From JAHJCW01 sp965369995 (lineage in GTDB: Bacteria > Fidelibacterota > Marinisomatia > Marinisomatales > JAHJCW01), in assembly GCA_965369995.1 (NCBI GenBank), contig CBDURO010000041.1:1-12317 (forward strand): 12,317 nt of DNA. Reading direction: 5' to 3'. Shown piece after piece: positions 8,572 to 12,317 of the stretch (position 1 is the stretch's first letter; the number at the start of each line of letters is the position of its first letter). Position numbers and translations under genes: made by a program. Under the pieces are notes generated by a model, which made no database searches, was not told the DNA's origin, and was given only the letters and a program-made list of their open reading frames with translations.

Positions 8572-9384
8572 TTACGGAAGCATATCATCAAGATTGAGAT
8601 CAGGTCGTTTCATCATTGGTTTAACGATTGGATTCGGATCAAATTTTAATCTTTGCGCAGCTAAGGTTATATCGAGAATAATGTGGTTTGTGGCTATTTC
8701 TGTAATTGCTTTATTATTAGTCCAAATAGCTCGATTTCCGTTTTTTGAGTTGGCGCTACCCATAATTGTAATCTTTTGATCTTCTACTAAAATAATTTTT
8801 GGATTCCAAACTTTTTCCAGTTTTTCTTCATCCAAATTATACGAAATTGTGTTTCCAAATTGGCGATTTAATTTTGTAAAAGAAAATATTGATACTGCAA
8901 CTCCACGGTTTTCTGCATCCATTAATTCACTTTCTAACTGGCTTAGCTCTTTTGCCCAGATACTTAAAAAAACTTTTTCCTTGGTTTGAGAAATTGCTTC
9001 ACGCAATTTTAAAATCAAATTGCGATAACCATGTATGTACCAAAAATCGAATGCCTCGGCTTTTGTATCTAAGTTTTCTAATGCATCTGTTAATAAACTT
9101 ATTCGGTCTGTGTGTAATTGACTAAAATGTTCCAATAGACCTGATGGTGGAATTGGTACATAGCGTTTTGGCGAGTTGCCAATTGAATTGATTATCCCAA
9201 GTGATTCCAATTTATTTAACACTGAATAAATTGCCGAGCGCGGTATGCCGGATTGAGTGCAAATTTCATATCCCGTAGCAGGATTATTATTCAATAGCGC
9301 CACATATGTTTTGCCTAAATTTGCGGCTAAACCGAATTCGGTAAGTAAATCAATAATTTCTTTATCAGCTGGATTTATATTCAT
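8572..9384 (-). CDS. TrmB-family sugar-responsive transcriptional regulator
   Basis: A 270-residue DNA-binding protein. Residues about 10-80 form a TrmB-type winged helix (LGKTYVALLNNNPATGYEIC, then recognition helix about 48-60 in IPRSAIYSVLNKLESLG and a wing ending KRYVPIPP). Residues about 85-110 look like a helical linker. Residues about 115-250 are the PLD-like TrmB sugar-binding domain, with KIILVEDQKITIMGSAN and NRAIWTNNKAITEI. In archaea such as Thermococcus and Pyrococcus, TrmB proteins sense maltose, trehalose or other sugars and repress or activate sugar uptake and glycolytic genes; the ligand here is unknown. It is first in the glycogen operon, 23 bp before the GH57 gene, and diverges from the secreted amylase across 85 bp containing a perfect palindrome. 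Control of both directions and of itself is an inference. The start is the ATG at 9384; no Shine-Dalgarno is visible. Not to be confused with the tRNA methyltransferase also called TrmB. Confidence 0.88.
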   Translation of the reverse strand: MNINPADKEIIDLLTEFGLAANLGKTYVALLNNNPATGYEICTQSGIPRSAIYSVLNKLESLGIINSIGNSPKRYVPIPPSGLLEHFSQLHTDRISLLTDALENLDTKAEAFDFWYIHGYRNLILKLREAISQTKEKVFLSIWAKELSQLESELMDAENRGVAVSIFSFTKLNRQFGNTISYNLDEEKLEKVWNPKIILVEDQKITIMGSANSKNGNRAIWTNNKAITEIATNHIILDITLAAQRLKFDPNPIVKPMMKRPDLNLDDMLP

Positions 9385-9469
9385 ATTAATTTATACATAG
9401 ATATAGTTAAATTTAGTTTTTATTTTCCAATTTAATAACTCATAAATGAGTTACTAAGTTAGCACCGCT
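9385..9469. promoter_or_regulatory. Divergent intergenic control region (regulator / secreted amylase)
   Basis: 85 bp of strongly AT-rich DNA between two divergent start codons; it should hold promoters for both transcripts. The palindrome at 9436-9453 is the only ordered element. On the minus strand a weak TTGGAA (9430..9425) followed 19 bp later by TATATC is the best -35/-10 candidate for the regulator, but the sequence is so AT-rich that this is weak. No Bacteroidota-type -33/-7 promoter (TTTG, TAnnTTTG) is evident. Confidence 0.6.
9436..9453. promoter_or_regulatory. Perfect 18-bp palindromic operator candidate upstream of the secreted amylase
   Basis: TAACTCATAAATGAGTTA: two 8-bp arms that are exact reverse complements around AA. 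Its core ACTC-N6-GAGT puts the arms one helical turn apart, as expected for a dimeric helix-turn-helix protein. It lies 16 bp before the amylase ATG and 51 bp before the divergent regulator ATG. Including the next bases, 17 of 22 positions match the element at 11445-11466 before the TonB receptor. It does not match the archaeal TrmBL1 motif (TATCAC-N5-GTGATA) as I remember it. Confidence 0.6.
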
Positions 9470-11335
9470 ATGAAAAAAAATAAAAACATTAAAGTAATCA
9501 TTAACATTTTCTTCATTTCTACCTTTACTTTGGCAAATAATAATTCAGACTGGGCAAAAGATGCCGTTTGGTATCAAATCTTCCCGGATAGATTTTATAA
9601 CGGAGATACAACTAATGATCCCACAACAGCAAGTTTATGGGGTGTTTGGCCTTGGGAATATCAAAATTGGTGGGAAGTCTCTCCATGGACATCCGATTGG
9701 TATGAACTACAACCATGGGAAAAAGCTAATGGCAATGACTATGACTATCAATTTCAATTACGCCGATATGGCGGAGATATTCAAGGAATTATCAATAAAT
9801 TAGATTATTTGCAAGATTTAGGTATCAATGCGATTTACTTAAATCCGGTCTTTGATTCCCCTTCGAGTCATAAATATGGTGCGGCAATGTACCATCACAT
9901 TGATCGTCATTTTGGTCCCGACCCCATAGGTGATACACAAATAATCGAATCGGAAAATCCTGCAGATCCTAAAACTTGGCATTGGACAGCCTCTGATAAA
10001 CTATTCCTACAGTTAATAAACGAAGTTCATAATCGTAACATGCACATCATTATAGATGGAGTTTTTAATCACGTAGGATTGACTTTTTGGGCATTTCAAG
10101 ATATAGTCCAAAATCGTACTAATAGTGAATATTATGAATGGTTTGCTATTGAAGGCAGTGACCTTCCAGATAAATCACATCTCAACGAATATATGGAACT
10201 CCCAAATGCTTTTATACCAGACGGAGCTATATCATTACAGTATAAAGGATATGTTGAAGATCTTCCGGCTTTTCGTCAAGATAAATTTGGTCCAATAGAA
10301 CCTATTCGTAATCACCTACATAATATAATAAAACGATGGATGGATCCAAATGGAGACGGTGACCCTTCTGATGGTATTGATGGTTGGCGGTTGGACGTTG
10401 CGGAAAGATTGCAAATCAATTTTTGGAATGTTTTCGGAGAGTGGGTACGCGATATAAATCCAAATGCATATATAACCGGTGAAGTTTGGTGGGAAGATTA
10501 TTGGAATAATAAACAATTTGACGCTTCACCATGGTTAGCTCCTGAGCGATTTGATGCAGTGATGAATTATCGCTTTGGCGAGGCAATGTTTAAATTTTTT
10601 ATCAATAAGGAACAACAAATTAAACCATCTGAACTACAATTTATTTTAGAATCATTCATTAACGATTATGGAGAAGAAAAGTCGTTATACCTACAAAGTA
10701 TTTTAGATAGCCATGATATGGAACGAATAGCTTCGGCAGTTGTAAATCCCGACCGTTGGATGGATCATGCTAATAATTTGCAATGGAACCAAGAATTTGA
10801 TATTCGCAAACCCAATTTAGAGGAAAGGAACATTCAAAAAACAATTATCGCTTTTCAATTTGCTTTTATCGGAACACCATTTATTTATTACGGTGATGAA
10901 GTTGGTATGTGGGGGGCGGATGATCCAGATTGCCGCAAACCGATGATTTGGGATGAATTTGAGTATGACAATGAAACTGCACATCCGTGTGATATTTGGG
11001 AAGATTGCAATTATTCCAGACCGATTGACAAAGTGGAAGTTGATCATGATTTATTAGATTTTTACAAATCTCTTACCGCACTTCGCAATACTTATCCCGC
11101 TCTGCGCAGAGGAACGTACAAAACTCATTATTTAAATGATAATACAGGTATATTTGCTTTTATTCGTGAGTTAGACAATGAGAAGATCGTCGGTATATTT
11201 AATTCATCAAATAAAATACAATATTTATCCAAAAACATACTACCCGGTTGTAATAATTCATGGAAATTGATTTTTAGCAAATTAGAAAATAACAACTTAA
11301 CTCCAAAATCTTTTGCATTATTTATAAAAAACTAA
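9470..11335 (+). CDS. Secreted GH13 alpha-amylase / neopullulanase-like glycoside hydrolase
   Basis: Cleaves alpha-1,4 (possibly alpha-1,6) links in starch-like glucans outside the cytoplasm. The 621-residue protein has a signal peptide: basic KKNKNIK, hydrophobic 9-21, likely cut after A22 (TLA). All four GH13 regions are intact: D196..H201 (DGVFNH), R307/D309 nucleophile (GWRLDVAER), E338 acid/base (ITGEVWW) and H415-D416 (LDSHD). The start of the barrel (WYQIFPDRFYNGD, YGGDIQGIINKLDYL, NPVFDSPSSHKY) resembles cyclomaltodextrinase/neopullulanase-like GH13. There is no N-terminal CBM34-type domain. Residues 57-83 carry eight tryptophans. D292-x-N294-x-D296-G-D298 looks like a calcium loop. 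A small C-terminal beta-domain closes the protein; no extra binding module or sorting domain is seen. It is followed after 134 bp by a TonB-dependent receptor sharing its operator, which suggests a depolymerase plus uptake pair. No Shine-Dalgarno before ATG 9470. Exact product specificity is not readable. Confidence 0.93.
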   Translation: MKKNKNIKVIINIFFISTFTLANNNSDWAKDAVWYQIFPDRFYNGDTTNDPTTASLWGVWPWEYQNWWEVSPWTSDWYELQPWEKANGNDYDYQFQLRRYGGDIQGIINKLDYLQDLGINAIYLNPVFDSPSSHKYGAAMYHHIDRHFGPDPIGDTQIIESENPADPKTWHWTASDKLFLQLINEVHNRNMHIIIDGVFNHVGLTFWAFQDIVQNRTNSEYYEWFAIEGSDLPDKSHLNEYMELPNAFIPDGAISLQYKGYVEDLPAFRQDKFGPIEPIRNHLHNIIKRWMDPNGDGDPSDGIDGWRLDVAERLQINFWNVFGEWVRDINPNAYITGEVWWEDYWNNKQFDASPWLAPERFDAVMNYRFGEAMFKFFINKEQQIKPSELQFILESFINDYGEEKSLYLQSILDSHDMERIASAVVNPDRWMDHANNLQWNQEFDIRKPNLEERNIQKTIIAFQFAFIGTPFIYYGDEVGMWGADDPDCRKPMIWDEFEYDNETAHPCDIWEDCNYSRPIDKVEVDHDLLDFYKSLTALRNTYPALRRGTYKTHYLNDNTGIFAFIRELDNEKIVGIFNSSNKIQYLSKNILPGCNNSWKLIFSKLENNNLTPKSFALFIKN

Positions 11336-11354
11336 TTTATCCGATAGATTAGTT
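11330..11354 (+). terminator. Hairpin overlapping the amylase stop codon; possible weak terminator or attenuator
   Basis: An 11-bp stem (11330-11340 with 11344-11354, one G-T wobble) around the loop CCG. The left arm includes the TAA stop at 11333-11335. What follows is only moderately T-rich (GAGTTCTTTATACTTATT), with no clean T-run, so termination would be partial at best. The stem is almost all A-T pairs, which lowers its stability. It could protect the mRNA end or reduce read-through into the receptor gene. Confidence 0.4.
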
Positions 11355-11444
11355 GAGTTCTTTATACTTATTATGCAATTAATTAATAATAGAATTGTAT
11401 TAGAAATATTCCCATATGAGTTTTAAATTCTAATCTTTTAAACG

Positions 11445-11466
11445 ACACTCTAAAGTGAGTTACTAA
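11445..11466. promoter_or_regulatory. Second operator-like element, upstream of the TonB receptor
   Basis: The core is ACTC (11447-11450), TAAAGT, GAGT (11457-11460), followed by TACTAA. It matches the 9436-9457 element at 17 of 22 positions; the right part GAGTTACTAA is identical and the left arm is less complete. It ends only 3 bp before the receptor ATG. A protein bound here would block a promoter just upstream or sit on the start of the transcript. Confidence 0.5.
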
Positions 11467-11469
11467 ATT

Positions 11470-12317
11470 ATGAAAATAAAATATTTTATAACATCAATTG
11501 CTCTAGTCTTGTTTCCAATTTTCCTATTTTCAGGTACAACCGGTAAAATAACCGGTAATGTGATAGATCAATCTAACGGAGAACCATTAATAGGATGTAA
11601 TGTTTGGATCGAAGGGACTGACCAAGGTGCAGCAACCGATTGGGAAGGCAATTTTTATATCCTTAACGTATCACCCGGAAGTTATACTTTACGTGCAAGC
11701 ATGATCGGATATTCCGCTGTACGAATGACAAATATTGAAGTAAGTATAGACTTAACAACTAATGCTGATTTTTCTCTTCCAACAGAAGCGATTGCGGGTG
11801 AGGAAATCACTGTAGTTGCCGAACGCCCCTTAATTACAAAAGACTTAACTGCATCAACGGCTATTGTAAATTCATCTACATTGGAAGCGCTTCCGATAAC
11901 GGAAATTTCCGATGTGTTGGAACTGCAAGCCGGTTTCGTGGATGGACATCTGCGCGGTGGTCGCGCCGGTGAAGTTGCCTATTGGATTGATGGTGTACCG
12001 GTAACCGATGTGTATGACGGAAATACTGTTGTTGATATAAACAAAAATGCCGTTGAGGAAATGCAGATCATATCGGGTGCTTTCAATGCCGAATATGGTC
12101 AAGCTATGAGCGGAATTGTTAATATTGTGACCAAAGATGGTTCAAATGATTTCCGCGGTGGTTTAACTTTTTATGGCGGTGATTTTCTCTCAACTCATGA
12201 TGACATTTTTCTTAATATTAATAGTTTCAATCCAATTACTACTAAAAACATTGAAGGACATCTGCAAGGAAGCATAATTCCTGGCAAGTTATTCTTTTAT
12301 GGAAATGCTCGTTGGAT
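11470..12317 (+). CDS. TonB-dependent outer-membrane receptor, N-terminal part (cut by window edge)
   Basis: Imports a ligand across the outer membrane using TonB-ExbB-ExbD energy; here probably maltodextrins released by the neighbouring amylase, an inference from position and the shared operator. 282 codons are present, of a family often 800-1000 residues. Seen: a signal peptide (KIK, hydrophobic 5-21, cut near residue 22-25); a carboxypeptidase-regulatory-like beta-sandwich at about 25-103 (GNVIDQSNGEPLIGCNVWIE, GAATDWEGNFYI, SMIGY); a TonB-box-like EEITVVAERP at 111-120; and a plug domain at about 125-222 (VLELQAGFV, LRGGRAGEVAYWIDGVPV, EMQIISGAFNAEYGQAMSG, NIVTKDG). The first barrel strands follow. 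This wording is typical of Marinimicrobia/Calditrichota receptors. The ATG at 11470 has an in-frame TAA 6 bp upstream and no Shine-Dalgarno. Whether a SusD-like partner follows is outside the window. Confidence 0.9.
   Translation, partial: MKIKYFITSIALVLFPIFLFSGTTGKITGNVIDQSNGEPLIGCNVWIEGTDQGAATDWEGNFYILNVSPGSYTLRASMIGYSAVRMTNIEVSIDLTTNADFSLPTEAIAGEEITVVAERPLITKDLTASTAIVNSSTLEALPITEISDVLELQAGFVDGHLRGGRAGEVAYWIDGVPVTDVYDGNTVVDINKNAVEEMQIISGAFNAEYGQAMSGIVNIVTKDGSNDFRGGLTFYGGDFLSTHDDIFLNINSFNPITTKNIEGHLQGSIIPGKLFFYGNARW

Noticed and set aside
8516..8779. Plus-strand frame opposite the regulator, and similar short frames elsewhere (for example 693-878, 5689-5871, 6891-7124, 10817-11047, 11872-12102)
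   Set aside because: Each lies antisense or out of frame within a well-supported gene, without a ribosome binding site or recognisable domain.
9526..9725. Tryptophan-rich stretch (eight Trp in residues 57-83) as a novel starch-binding module
   Set aside because: From memory, relatives of this GH13 enzyme carry the same WxxxPW-type segment just before the YGGD motif, so it is probably a family trait and not a new module.
11416..11422. ATGAGTT half-site upstream of the TonB receptor
   Set aside because: No opposing ACTC arm at the right distance, and its spacing to the 11447-11460 element is not a whole number of helical turns.

Overview
The window is one glucan-metabolism locus from an AT-rich bacterium (about mid-30s % GC by eye). 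The partial receptor gene at the right end has a carboxypeptidase-regulatory-like domain followed by a TonB plug, with wording typical of Candidatus Marinimicrobia (Fidelibacterota), Calditrichota and related FCB-group bacteria. The cytoplasmic GH13 domain resembles a family I recall from Chloroflexota and Ignavibacteria/Calditrichota. I infer an uncultivated FCB-group lineage; the phylum assignment is from memory of these families and is tentative.

Left part, minus strand (9384 down to 1), reads as one operon: a TrmB-family sugar-sensing regulator; a GH57 4-alpha-glucanotransferase-like enzyme; a short GT35 alpha-glucan phosphorylase (glgP); a 141-bp gap; a 1343-residue protein joining a GH13 alpha-amylase-like enzyme to a complete GlgA glycogen synthase; and glgC (ADP-glucose pyrophosphorylase), which runs off the left edge. 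Spacing is tight: 23 bp, a 4-bp ATGA overlap, the 141-bp gap, then 2 bp. Together these genes cover synthesis of ADP-glucose, chain elongation, chain disproportionation and phosphorolysis. No dedicated glgB branching enzyme is visible.

Right part, plus strand (9470 onward), diverges from the regulator. It holds a secreted GH13 alpha-amylase/neopullulanase-like enzyme and then a TonB-dependent outer-membrane receptor cut by the right edge. Both genes are preceded, only a few bases before their start codons, by the same operator-like element (ACTC-N6-GAGT followed by TACTAA). The copy in the divergent intergenic region is a perfect 18-bp palindrome. The simplest model is that the TrmB-family protein, or another sugar regulator, coordinates outside-cell starch attack and uptake with inside-cell glycogen turnover.

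The most unusual items are the GH13-GlgA fusion, whose junction looks like a former ATGA stop/start overlap, and the shared palindromic operator. No tRNA, rRNA, CRISPR array, transposase or prophage gene was seen. No non-coding stretch exceeds 150 bp.
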